64,000 nucleotides of DNA from Monoplex corrugatus (taxonomy: Eukaryota; Mollusca; Gastropoda; Littorinimorpha; Ranellidae): assembly GCA_030674185.1 (NCBI GenBank), contig CM060315.1, positions 88,854,915 through 88,918,914 on the forward strand. The letters are read 5' to 3'. The notes under the pieces are model-generated. The model did not search any database and had not been told where the DNA came from. It saw only the letters and a program-made list of their open reading frames with translations. Shown here piece by piece: positions 44,540 through 56,739 of the stretch; the first letter of the stretch is position 1, and each line of letters begins with the position of its first letter. The position numbers and the translations under genes were made by a program.

Positions 44540-46120
44540 ACTGCTAAGCCTTTAATTGTTGCTGTTAGGAACGTGCGAACTCTTCTAGATAGAAAACAGG
44601 CCAACCAAACAGAAAGAAGAATTGTCTTGGTAACACAAGAGCTCCAAAGATACAAAGTCGACATTGCTGCCCTCAGTGGCACAAAATGTGTAGACAAAGG
44701 TCAGTTAAGCGAGGTTGGATCAGGATACACTATATACTGGTCAGGTTGCAAAGCTGAAAGGAAGGCAGGTGTTGGCTTCCTAGTAAGAACCCCTCTCGTC
44801 TCTCAGCTTGAGTCACAGCCCCAGGGCATCAATGACAGAATCATGACTATGAGGCTCCCATTATCAGACAATACATATGCTACCATGACAAACCAAGACG
44901 AAAACACAGAAGTCTTCTACCAACAACTTGAGGAAGTTGTACACAGCGTACCTACAGGTGATAAGCTGATCATCCTGGGAGATTTCAACGCAAGAATCAG
45001 CTCAAATCATACACCATGGGCTGGTATTATTGGTCAGCATGGTATCGGTCATGAGAACTCAAATGGCAAACTTCTGCTTTCACTTTGCTCCCAGCATAAT
45101 CTTTCAATCACAAATGCATTCTTCCAACTGATTGATGCTTACAAAACTACCTGGATGCATCCAAGATCAAAGCACTGGCATTAAACAGATCTTATCATCC
45201 GCAAACAACATGACCTGCGTGACTTGCATATCACGAGAGCAATAAGATGTGCCCAATGCTCAACACATAACCTTCTCCTCAGATCAAAGGTGAACCTCCA
45301 GGTGCGGAGAAAAGGAGGTACAAAGGCAAGAAACCTCCCAAAAACTGGATGTTGGGAAAATCAATAACTCTGGCATAACAGTTGTCTTACAGAATGAACT
45401 CTCAAAGCATCCAGAACAATTTGCCTTCACCAAAGGAGAGACAGAAGAAAACTGGGTCAAACTAAGAAATGAAGTTGACACCGCTAATGAGACAATAGAC
45501 GTCCTCAAAAGACATCACCAGGACTGGTTTGATGACAACGGTTCTGAAATTCAAAGTCTTCTTGCTGAGAAGTATGCTGCACACAAGAAGACAAGTTCCA
45601 CCATCTCGGAGAAAAAGTTCAGAAGCGGTTGCGCTCCATGAAGGATGAATGGTGAGCGCTCCATGAAGGATGAATGGTGGAAAAAGAAGGCAGAGGAGAT
45701 CCAGGGTTATGCTGACTCAAAAATGCCAAGCGCTTCTACTCCAACTTGCGGGAGATGTATGGGCCACCACAGAGAAGTGCAGCCCCAATCCAGAACCTGC
45801 AAGGTGAGCTCCTCACTGATAATGAGGCAATAAATAAGAGATGGCCAGAACACTTCGAGCAGCTCCTTAACAGGCATTCATCAATTGACCCCAGCGTCAC
45901 TGAAGAATTCCCTGCAAGACCCCTACGCATGGAACTTCACGACCCACCCATGGAAAATGAGGTGACAGAAGCAATTGCAGAGTTGCAATGTGGTAAATCA
46001 GCAGGCTCCGATGGTATTCCGCCTGAAGTTTTTAATTAAAGCAGGTGGTCAGCCGCTGATACAGAAGTACATGCTGGGAAGATGACTGTTTACCCCAAGA
46101 TCTGAAAGATGCCAGAATAG
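44540..46120 (+). mobile_element. LINE (APE-type), 5' half, cut off by satellite
   Basis: An endonuclease frame (about 44549-45183) has IVAVRNVRTLLDRKQ, IAALSGTK, KLIILGDFNARISSNH and GNGKLLLSLC-like text. It continues after frameshifts with QDWFDDN, IQSLLAEKYAAHKK (about 45520-45590), RLRSMKDEWWKKKAEEIQGY, REMYGPPQRSAAPI, LLTDNEAINKRWPEHFEQLL and LQCGKSAGSDGIPPEVF (46000). It is lost at DLKDARI (about 46110), where the 26-bp satellite begins. A 25-bp internal duplication (GCGCTCCATGAAGGATGAAT, 45631 and 45656) is a local lesion. The RT half is not here. Confidence 0.82.
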
Positions 46121-49100
46121 ATTATTGGATGAAACAGACCTAACAGACTTCTGGATAAAACAGACCTAACAGACTTCTGGATAAAACAGACACAACAGAC
46201 TTCTGGATAAAACAGACACAACAGACTTCTGGATAAAACAGACACAACAGACTACTGGATAAAACAGACACAACAGACTTCTGGATAAAACAGACCTAAC
46301 AGACTTCTGGATAAAACAGACACAACAGACTTCTGGATAAAACAGACCTAACAGACTTCTGGATAAAACAGACACAACAGACTTCTGGATAAAACAGACA
46401 CAACAGACTACTGGATAAAACAGACACAACAGACTTCTGGATAAAACAGACCTAACAGACTTCTGGATAAAACAGACACAACAGACTTCTGGATAAAACA
46501 GACACAACAGACTACTGGATAAAACAGACACAACAGACTACTGGATAAAACAGACACAACAGACTACTGGATAAAACAGACACAACAGACTTCTGGATAA
46601 AACAGACACAACAGACTTCTGGATAAAACAGACACAACAGACTATTGGATAAAACAGACACAACAGACTATTGGATAAAACAGACATAACAGACTATTGG
46701 ATAAAACAGACACAACAGACTATTGGATAAAACAGACACAACAGACTTCTGGATAAAACAGACATAACAGACTACTGGATAAAACAGACACAACAGACTA
46801 CTGGATAAAACAGACACAACAGACTACTGGATAAAACAGACACAACAGACTTCTGGATAAAACAGACATAACAGACTTCTGGATAAAACAGACACAACAG
46901 ACTACTGGATAAAACAGACATAACAGACTACTGGATAAAACAGACATAACAGACTACTGGATAAAACAGACATAACAGACTACTGGATAAAACAGACACA
47001 ACAGACTACTGGATAAAACAGACATAACAGACTACTGGATATAAACAGACACAACAGACTTCTGGATAAAACAGACATAACAGACTACTGGATAAAACAG
47101 ACACAACAGACTTCTGGATAAAACAGACATAACAGACTACTGGATAAAACAGACATAACAGACTACTGGATAAAACAGACACAACAGACTTCTGGATAAA
47201 ACAGACACAACAGACTTCTGGATAAAACAGACATAACAGACTACTGGATAAAACAGACATAACAGACTACTGGATAAAACAGACATAACAGACACAACAG
47301 ACTACTGGATAAAACAGACATAACAGACACAACAGACTACTGGATAAAACAGACTACTGGATAAAACAGACAACAGACTACTGGATAAAACAGACATAAC
47401 AGACACAACAGACTACTGGATAAAACAGACTACTGGATAAAACAGACATAACAGACACAACAGACTACTGGATAAAACAGACTACTGGATAAAACAGACA
47501 TAACAGACACAACAGACTACTGGATAAAACAGACTACTGGATAAAACAGACATAACAGACACAACAGACTACTGGATAAAACAGACTACTGGATAAAACA
47601 GACATAACAGACACAACAGACTACTGGATAAAACAGACTACTGGATAAAACAGACATAACAGACACAACAGACTACTGGATAAAACAGACTACTGGATAA
47701 AACAGACATAACAGACACAACAGACTACTGGATAAAACAGACACAACAGACTACTGGATAAAACAGACAACAGACTACTGGATAAAACAGACACAACAGA
47801 CTGCAGGATAAAACAGACTATTGGATAAAACAGACACAACAGACTACTGGGTAAAACAGACACAACAGACTACTGAGATAAAACAGACAACAGACACAAC
47901 AGACTACTGGGTAAAACAGACACAACAGACTACTGAGATAAAACAGACAACAGACACAACAGACTACTGGGTAAAACAGACACAACAGACTACTGAGATA
48001 AAACAGACAACAGACACAACAGACTACTGGGTAAAACAGACAACAGACACAACAGACTACTGGGTAAAACAGACAACAGACACAACAGACTACTGGGTAA
48101 AACAGACAACAGACACAACAGACTACTGGGATAAAACAGACACAACAGACTACTGGAATAAAACAGACACAACAGACTACTGAGATAAAACAGACACAAC
48201 AGACTACTGGGATAAAACAGACACAACAGACTACTGGATAAAACAGACAAACAGACACAACAGACTACTGGAATAAAACAGACACAACAGACTACTGGGA
48301 TAAAACAGACACAACAGACTACTGGGATAAAACAGACACAACAGACTACTGGGATAAAACAGACACAACAGACTACTGGATAAAACAGACACAACAGACT
48401 ACTGGGATAAAACAGACACAACAGACTACTGGGATAAAACAGACACAACAGACTACTGGATAAAACAGACACAACAGACTACTGGGATAAAACAGACACA
48501 ACAGACTACTGGGTAAAACAGACAACAGACACAACAGACTACTGGATAAAACAGACATAAACTCTTGGATAAAACAGACACAACAGACCATTGGATAAAA
48601 CAGACATAACAGACTACTGAGATAAAACAGACACAACAGACTACTGAGATAAAACAGACACAACAAACTACTGAGATAAAACAGACACAACAGACTACTG
48701 AGATAAAACAGACACAACAGACTACTGAGATAAAATAGACACAACAGACTACTGGGATAAAACAGACACAACAGACTACTGGGATAAAACAGACACAACA
48801 GACTACTGGGTAAAACAGACAACAGACACAACAGACTACTGAGATAAAACAGACACAACAGACTACTGGGATAAAACAGACACAACAGACTACTGGGATA
48901 AAACAGACACAACAGACTACTGGATAAAACAGACACAACAGACTACTGGGATAAAACAGACACAACAGACTACTGGATAAAACAGACACAACAGACTACT
49001 GGATAAAACAGACACAACAGACTACTGGATAAAACAGACACAACAGACTACTGGATAAAACAGACACAACAGACTACTGGATAAAACAGACACAACAGAC

Positions 49101-50270
49101 TACTGGATAAAACAGACACAACAAACTACTGAGATAAAACAGACACAACAGACTACTGAGATAAAACAGACACAACAGACTACTGGATAAAACAGACTAC
49201 TGGATAAAACAGACACAACAGACTACTGGATAAAACAGACACAACAAACTACTGAGATAAAACAGACACAACAGACTACTGAGATAAAACAGACACAACA
49301 GACTACTGGATAAAACAGACACAACAGACTGCTGGATAAAACAGACACAACAGACTACTGGGTAAAACAGACAACAGACACAACAGACTACTGGGATAAA
49401 ACAGACACAACAGACTACTGGGATAAAACAGACACAACAGACTACTGGAATAAAACAGACACAACAGACTACTGGGATAAAACAGACACAACAGACTACT
49501 GGGATAAAACAGACACAACAGACTACTGGGATAAAACAGACACAACAGACTACTGGAATAAAACAGACACAGCAGACTACTGGGATAAAACAGACACAAC
49601 AGACTACTGGAATAAAACAGACACAACAGACTACTGGAATAAAACAGACACAACAGACTACTGGAATAAAACAGACACAACAGACTACTGGAATAAAACA
49701 GACACAACAGACTACTGGAATAAAACAGACACAACAGACTACTGGGATAAAACAGACACAACAGACTACTGGAATAAAACAGACTACTGGAATAAAACAG
49801 ACACAACAGACTACTGGGATAAAACAGACAACAGACTACTGAATAAAACAGACACAACAGACTACTGGATAAAACAGACACTACAGACTACTGGATAAAA
49901 CAGACACAACAGACTACTGGATAAAACAGACAACAGACTACTGGGATAAAACAGACACAACAGACTACTGGGATAAAACAGACACAACAGACTACTGGAA
50001 TAAAACAGACACAGCAGACTACTGGGATAAAACAGACAACAGACTACTGGGATAAAACAGACAACAGACTACTGAGATAAAACAGACAACAGACTATTGG
50101 ATAAAACAGACACTACAGACTACTGGATAAAACAGACAACAGACTACTGGATAAAACAGACAACAGACTACTGGATAAAACAGACAACAGACTACGGGAT
50201 AAAACAGACACAACAGACTACGGGATAAAACAGACATAACAAACTCTTGGATAAAACAGATAAAAAGTCC
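46120..50270. repeat. 26-bp satellite with higher-order repeats
   Basis: About 4.15 kb built from CTACTGGATAAAACAGACAC plus AACAGA, with variants TTCTGG, TATTGG, CTGGGATAAAA, CTGAGATAAAA and CTGGAATAAAA. Blocks have their own larger periods: 52 bp at about 47330-47720 and exactly 60 bp at about 47880-48060. Variants cluster by block (TTCTGG early, GGGATA, GGAATA and GAGATA late). Open frames on both strands (Cys-Val-Leu-rich on minus) come from the repeat and have no gene support. Confidence 0.96.
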
Positions 50271-50835
50271 TTTGCAGATCAGGCAGTTAAGTTTGTTTTA
50301 AGGTATTTGTTCATCCTGACCATGGAAGACAACCATACTTTCTGTGGATACGGTCTAGTGCTGCTTTTTAAAGTTCTGTCGTTGTGAATGTGTATCCACT
50401 CAAATGTTAGGTCACCCGACCGTGACGGTAGCAATAAAGCCATCGCTATACTACAGACCTTCAGATTACACGTCGCGTATCTCCCAGCACGTATGCGTAT
50501 CGCGATACCTAGTAGGCCTACGTGTCCTGTACGTGAAAGCGATTTGGGTTTAGATTATACATGAAACAGATCTACGTCCCCCGACGCTCCGGAAGAAAGG
50601 GACATAACCACAGCCTTTTCTGTACTTTACGACGTGTGACATAAACATATGGAGCTATTTGTTTTTCATTGACACTACCAATATGACGACGAACTAAATT
50701 GTTACACTCGGATTTTTAAAGGAAAATAGATCTGGCAATTACTTTGTATCTTTCCTAGCAACTTGGTTCCTCGGTATCATATCATTCAATATAATGACAT
50801 CATAGGCAATGAATGCTATTGATGTTTTGTTTGTT

Positions 50836-50840
<5 letters not shown>
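50271..50840. other. Unannotated region with left TIR of a possible element
   Basis: Contains the left inverted-repeat arm (50452-50482) and the palindrome GTATCGCGATAC near 50497-50508. No coding frame is recognised. Confidence 0.5.

Positions 50841-50925
<85 letters not shown>
50840..50925. repeat. (GT)n microsatellite
   Basis: A GTTT run followed by a (GT)n tract with one TT interruption. Confidence 0.95.
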
Positions 50926-51409
50926 ACGCGTGCCCCATCTATTTCAATAAATCATGGCTGAAATGTTTTTATTATATATAGATATATATTTCTGTACTTT
51001 TATTTAATGCTAGCAAGGAAGAAAAGGAATTGTTTATAAATTCAGATCGTAATCAAATTAATTATGTACATACTTTGCAGTATAATTAATAACTCAGTCT
51101 TTGTTTACACACGCACACACCCGCACCCCCCCCCCCCCACACACACAAATCATGCACTTGCAACAACTTTCCATATGACGAAAGTATTCACTATGTGGGC
51201 ATATGAATCCTTTATTGTGAGAAAATGAATTCTGAATACTATTCTGAAAGATTATACACGTTCTGAGACATATAGGTTTTTGTTTTTGTTTTTGTACCGT
51301 AAAAATGAAGACGACTAATTAGTAAAAAAAACTTAAAAAAAAAAGTAACTTGTAAAAACAATCATTCCCCTTTCCCTGATCTCTGCTTATTTTTTTTAGT
51401 TTGTCTACA

Positions 51410-51690
51410 CTGTGCAGGCAGTATACTGGTGCAGTCTGCATACTCTGATTTGATGGATATGCTTGCTGGGCCAAGCTTCCATAAGCCACCAAACACACAA
51501 GATATGACTTACAAGATCTTTATAGTGCATATTTGATTTTCTGCATCAGCATGCACACAAAGGGGTTCAGACACTGGCAGGTCTGTACACATGCTGACCA
51601 GAGAACTGAACAAATTCTCCGCCCTTTTTCACCAGGCAGGAGGCACTCAGAAGGGACCAAACCCAGACATTCTTATTACAGTCTGACATT
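51410..51690. mobile_element. tRNA-SINE-like dispersed repeat, copy 1 (decayed)
   Basis: Shares a series of words in order with 55210-55620: CTGTGCAG, GCAGTCTGCAT, GGGGTTCAG-CAC, CAGGTCT-ACACATG and CACCAGGC. This resembles a repeat common in gastropod genomes that ends in a tRNA-related region; that identity is from memory and unverified. Confidence 0.45.
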
Positions 51691-51703
51691 TACCTGCTCG
51701 AGT

Positions 51704-52642
51704 ACATCTCGATATCTCCCAGGTTCGACGCATCCAAGGTTCGTCGCGTCCCAGGTTCGAAACATCCCAGATACGATACGTCCCAGGTTGATGCACGCGC
51801 ATGTTTGTGTGTGTCTGGTTGTGCCGCGTGTGTGTGTGCATGTGTGGATGTGTTGTGCAGCTGGGTGTATGTGTATGTGTGCACATGTGCGTGCGTGCCA
51901 GCACGTGTGTGTATGTGTTGCGCGCGCACCCCCACACAACCACACACCCACAAAAGCACACCCCACACCTCCACACCACAACCCCCACACCACCCAACTA
52001 CCACACCACCCAAACCCCCACAATCGAGACACCCCCCACCACCACCAATCCCCCACAACCCATACCCCCACCCTAACCCCCTCCCCCACTCACACAACTA
52101 CACCACCCACCCACACCCAACCACACACCTACACCACCCAAACCCCCACAATGGGTGGTGGTGGGTGGGTTGGGTGGTATGGGGCTGTGCATTGTGTGGG
52201 TGGTGTGATCGGGGTAGTGGGGTGTGGGTGGGGTGGTGGGGGTTTGGGTGGTGTGTGGGTGAGATGGGGTTCAGCTGTGTGGTTGTATGGGGATGTGGGT
52301 GTGTGTGTGGGTGGTGTGGGGAGTTGGGTGGTGTGGGTGATGGGGTGTGGGTGGTGTGCAGGTGGGTGTAGTGGAGGAGTGTGGGGGTTGTGGAGGTGTT
52401 CGGGGTGTGGTAGTGAGGTGTGGGGGAGTGGGTGTGGGTGTGTGGGGATGCGCGCGCAACACATACACACACGCGCTCGCGCACACACATACACACAGCT
52501 GCTCAACACATACACACATGTACACACGCGCGCGCGCACAATCAGACACACACACACGCGCACACGTGCATCAACCTGGGACGTATCGAACCTGGGACGT
52601 ATCGAACCTGGGACGCGTCGAACCTGGGACGTATCGAGATGT
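51704..52642. repeat. 0.94-kb imperfect palindrome (foldback)
   Basis: The left arm starts ACATCTCGATATCTCCCAGG and carries repeated CCCAGGTTCGA words down to GTTGATGCACGCGC. The right arm is its mirror image: GTGCATCAACCTGGGACGTA and repeats of CGAACCTGGGACG to TATCGAGATGT. Inner arms are (GT)-rich on the left and (AC)-rich on the right with a CCCCACAACC / GGTGTGGGTG G-rich centre near 52145. It contains no gene; long open frames are low-complexity only. Confidence 0.85.
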
Positions 52643-52756
52643 CCCCACCTGCTCGATTACCGCATCTGTCATTTTGTGACTTCATAATGGTGTGTTTCCT
52701 CTGCACGTGTGTGTGTGTTTGCATGGAAAGTGGGAAAGGGGGTGGGGGGGGGGAGA

Positions 52757-52870
52757 CATTTATATAGCGCTATTCTCCCACACATAGGTAAGGACTCACT
52801 GCACTTTACATTAATTAGTTCATACACACACATACACACACAAACACACACATACACAGATACAAACAAA
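52757..52870 (-). mobile_element. CR1/L2-like 3' tail
   Basis: TTTATATAGCGCTATTCTCC followed by ACTCACTGCACTTTACAT matches the terminal region of the minus-strand CR1/L2 LINE (9428-9490), then an (AC)n tract. Probably a very short insertion of the same family. Confidence 0.55.
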
Positions 52871-52889
52871 CACATAATGAAAGATGTGT

Positions 52890-53335
52890 CTTTTCTAGCA
52901 TTCTTCTATTTGGTACTGTTAGAGCTATCTGATTTTACAATAGCATTAGGGATAAGTGTAAGTACAATGAACATAGATAAGTGCTTTTTCTAACATTTTT
53001 CTAAAGAAGAATAAGAACGCGTACTTAATACAAGACAAGACAGTGTTCTTCCAGGACACTTTCATTAGTTCTTCAATGTGTCTATTTGACACGTAGTAGT
53101 CTCCGATAAAACAACATTTCTGCGCCTGTCTTGTCTTGTATTAAATATGCGCTCTTATTCTTTCGTGCTTTTTTTTCTGGTTCCTGTTTGCTAGAACGCC
53201 CGCAGTCACACTTCGACTTGTTTTAGATTTAACATTCTTCTGTTAAGCACCAGTTGAGTATAGATCTGCTTTTACAACAACATTATAGATGAGTGTAACT
53301 ACAATGAAAGATAAATGTTTTTCTAACATTCAGGC
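52890..53335. repeat. Duplicated segment of about 85-110 bp around a MITE
   Basis: ATCTG-TTTTACAA-A-CATTA through GAGTGTAA-TACAATGAA to TTTTTCTAACATT occurs at about 52927-53000 and again at about 53264-53335, on both sides of the small inverted-repeat element. Confidence 0.75.
53007..53162. mobile_element. Small MITE with 37-bp inverted repeats
   Basis: Arms 53007-53043 and 53126-53162 are inverted copies; the inner 18 bases TAATACAAGACAAGACAG match perfectly and the outer part has four mismatches. Total 156 bp, non-coding. No target duplication is obvious. Confidence 0.8.
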
Positions 53336-53579
53336 TATTGCATCCTCCAGCTTCTGGACTTTTATATTTTCTCTCATCACATTAATCTTTATGAATATCA
53401 AAATCAGTCTTTTTGCTTTCTTCTTCTGTTTGTATTTAATCTTGCCGGTACTCCATGGTTGTAGACCACCGTGCAGCTGAGCTGTGTGATTTCTTGATTT
53501 GGCATGGGGAACACTTAGATCTGAAAAACAGGAAGAAACTTATTTCATTAATTTTGTCTTTTTATTTGTTTACATATTT

Positions 53580-53670
53580 ATTCATTATGATGATGATGAT
53601 ACTGGCAATGATAACAATAATAATAATAATAGTTATAATAAATAAATAAACAAATAAATAGATAATATAA
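53580..53670. repeat. (GAT)/(AAT)n low-complexity tract
   Basis: A short GATGATGAT run, then (AATA)n-type sequence. The remaining stretch to 54290 has no recognised gene. Confidence 0.7.
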
Positions 53671-54321
53671 TCATCATCACTCAGTTTCTGCCATCTGTGC
53701 ACAATGTGGCCACTCATGCGCTCCACCAACTTCTCTTACCAGGGTAGGCCCATGTGGCCTTGACCTTGATGAGAAACCAGACAGTGAACTGCAAGGCTAG
53801 ATCTAACTTGGCGTTAGATTTCTATAAAATTTATCAGCAACTAATCAAAAACAATAAAAACAATTACGTCAGTCATGACATTTATAACGTTTGGCGTCCA
53901 CAAAATAGAATTTCATAGTTAAATTGCAGTCGAAGAACGGGGCCTGTGAGCTGAAGTCTCGTTCGACACTTAGAGCAGCTGGGCGAGGTGTTTCCCAGAA
54001 GCAGGCTTTTGCTTGCTGACACTTGGTGTGTTTGGTCGACTCGTAGATGAATTGTTTAAAACTCAGTGACACAAGACATACCTAACAAGGTAGAAAAGGG
54101 GTTTCAAAACACAACCAAAATATTACTTACCTTGAAACTTGAGATATGCAGTCCCAAACTAAATACTGGCGAGAGCACGTATAAGCGGATTTCCATACGT
54201 AGACACGTCCCTATCGAAGCGACACGTATCAATAAAAGCGCGCGAGAAAATGCGATACCTAGTCGGTACGTAACGTATCTGACCGGTATTGGATACGTGA
54301 CGTGTAATCTAAAGGTCTCTA

Positions 54322-55200
54322 CTGTCACTCCTCCGTTTGATCGTTTTTATTTTCAATTTTCCCTTTATCTTCTGTTGGTTATTTTATTTTACAATGTACA
54401 TTTTCACTTACAGTACAATGCACAATGTACATTTTCACTTACAATACAATACACATGTCAGTCCTAGGGAAGAATTAACATCAGGAATAAAGAAACACAA
54501 AAGAGAAACAGACGAAGGGGCAACTGGTCATTTACGACATTATTCAAGTCAACGACATAATTATAATGCCTGCGGACTGCCAGACTGAGGAATACAACAC
54601 GATCAGAAACTTTGCATCATTATTGTTAACACACACATCTATGTAACATGCAACGATTAACTGATTCATTTGCAACCAATCTGCCTGAGAATTGATAGAA
54701 CTTTACTCTTGATTTTTGCATTATATTTTTCAATCTATATTTGTATTTCAAGCTCTTTTTTGAAAGCATGCCTTACATTTTTCAATTCATATCTGTATTT
54801 CAATTCTTTTTTGAAAGCAGAAATGTTTGGTAAAGTATTATTTAACTGACATTTATAAACACACATTTTTACAAACAAGGTAATGAAGTCAAGAACTACG
54901 TCAGTCTTGTTCAAAATCATGAAGTCGTTATAAGCCTGTCTACTTTGTTATAGCTTCACAATGTGTCCGTTGATGTTTCCGTAACAAGCTTTTCCGGCCC
55001 CTGTGATTGGGTCGTCAGTTCTGTGCCCAGTCCCTAATCTGGAGGACCAATGGTCAAGCCTCTGCCCGTACTGACTGAAATGGATGAGTTTCACTAAGTG
55101 TCCACAGTATTTGCTTAAACAGCAGCTTTTGTTCCTGTTCTTACTTATGTTCTCTTGTGGATTTTGTTTTTGTTTTTTTCATGTTTCGATTTCTTCTCTG
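54322..55200. other. Unannotated region
   Basis: AT-rich. It contains a short duplicated phrase (TACATTTTCACTTACA, about 54397 and 54427) and a second (TTTTTCAAT-ATAT-TGTATTTCAA, about 54726 and 54777). No gene seen. Confidence 0.45.
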
Positions 55201-55209
55201 GTATGTGTA

Positions 55210-55620
55210 CACACGCTGTTCTGCTCACGCTGTGCAGATGATGTGGTGCTGCACAGTCTGCATGCTTTATCTTCGGTGGGTGTGCCTGCTGGTTTTATTT
55301 TTCTTCATGTTGTCTTAATCTACCGGGCACTGAAACAAGCTACAGGATCTTCAGCGTTCACGTTTACAGTTTGATGATGTACGCATAGGGGAGGTTCAGG
55401 CACATACAGGTCTTCACACATGTTGTGCTGGGGGGTGGGGGTGGCAACAAGCTCCCGCCATTGTCCACCAGGCGACAGGTATCATGCAGTGGTGAGCTTA
55501 CATCTTCTGACAGCAAGTCCGACATCTTATGCACGTGATTACCGCGCCCATCAAATTGAAAAAGATAATGGCCTGGAGAGTCCTTGCTTTCAGTTGGTCC
55601 GAAATTCGAACCTGGCATTT
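55210..55620 (-). mobile_element. tRNA-SINE-like dispersed repeat, copy 2
   Basis: Homologous in order to 51410-51690 and longer. Near 55605 it carries ATTCGAACCTGG, whose complement resembles a tRNA B-box (GGTTCGAAT). That suggests a tRNA-derived head on the minus strand. No A-box was found, so the call is tentative. Confidence 0.5.
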
Positions 55621-55621
55621 A

Positions 55622-56583
55622 ATGCAGGCTACTTCACCATGCACTGTTAGTATCAATGCAGGCTACTTCACCATGCACTGTTAGTATCAATGCAGGCTAC
55701 TTCACCATGCACTGTTAGTATCAATGCAGGCTACTTCACCATGCACTGTTAGTATCAATGCAGGCTACTTCACCATGCACTGTTAGTATCAATGCAGGCT
55801 ACTTCACCATGCACTGTTAGTATCAATGCAGGCTACTTCACCATGCACTGTTAGTATCAATGCAGGCTACTTCACCATGCACTGTTAGTATCAATGCAGG
55901 CTACTTCACCATGCACTGTTAGTATCAATGCAGGCTACTTCACCATGCACTGTTAGTATCAATGCAGGCTACTTCACCATGCACTGTTAGTATCAATGCA
56001 GGCTACTTCACCATGCACTGTTAGTATCAATGCAGGCTACTTCACCATGCACTGTTAGTATCAATGCAGGCTACTTCACCATGCACTGTTAGTATCAATG
56101 CAGGCTACTTCACCATGCACTGTTAGTATCAATGCAGGCTACTTCACCATGCACTGTTAGTATCAATGCAGGCTACTTCACCATGCACTGTTAGTATCAA
56201 TGCAGGCTACTTCACCATGCACTGTTAGTATCAATGCAGGCTACTTCACCATGCACTGTTAGTATCAATGCAGGCTACTTCACCATGCACTGTTAGTATC
56301 AATGCAGGCTACTTCACCATGCACTGTTAGTATCAATGCAGGCTACTTCACCATGCACTGTTAGTATCAATGCAGGCTACTTCACCATGCACTGTTAGTA
56401 TCAATGCAGGCTACTTCACCATGCACTGTTAGTATCAATACAGGCTACTTCACCATGCACTGTTAGTATCAATGCAGGCTACTTCACCATGCACTGTTAG
56501 TATCAATGCAGGCTACTTCACCATGCACTGTTAGTATCAATGCAGGCTACTTCACCATGCACTGTTAGTATCAATGCAGGCTG
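55622..56583. repeat. 34-bp minisatellite, highly uniform
   Basis: About 28 copies of TGCAGGCTACTTCACCATGC followed by ACTGTTAGTATCAA. The copies are identical apart from one G-to-A change at about 56439. The array directly extends the 3' edge of the SINE-like repeat. Confidence 0.97.
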
Positions 56584-56739
56584 ACTGGCTTTTTTGATAC
56601 AGCCGTGATCTCAAAATCTCATGTCTCTCGCTCACGATTAATAAATCATTTTTGTATAGAGTACAGTCAGGCACTTTCTTTTTTGGTCTGCGTGACACTG
56701 ACCTTGGAGTTCCATCTTTCAAACTTACGCTTTCACGAC

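Larger units (their letters stand above)
50452..54321. mobile_element. Possible 3.87-kb element with 31-bp inverted repeats
   Basis: The arm at 50452-50482 (TACAGACCTTCAGATTACAC...) and the arm at 54291-54321 are inverted copies matching at about 27 of 31 positions (core AGATTACACGTC). Both arms are followed inward by GCGATACCTAGT and several TACGT/CACGT words. No clear target duplication and no transposase were found, so these may be the ends of one element or two separate MITE ends. Confidence 0.5.

Noticed and set aside
46166..49881. Cys-rich minus-strand frames resembling small secreted or metal-binding proteins
   Set aside because: They are translations of the 26-bp satellite, with no signal peptide, stable boundaries or codon bias.
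51805..52763. Long Pro/Thr/His or Gly/Val/Trp-rich frames around the foldback
   Set aside because: Low-complexity translations of GT/AC-rich arms, open on both strands; no domain.
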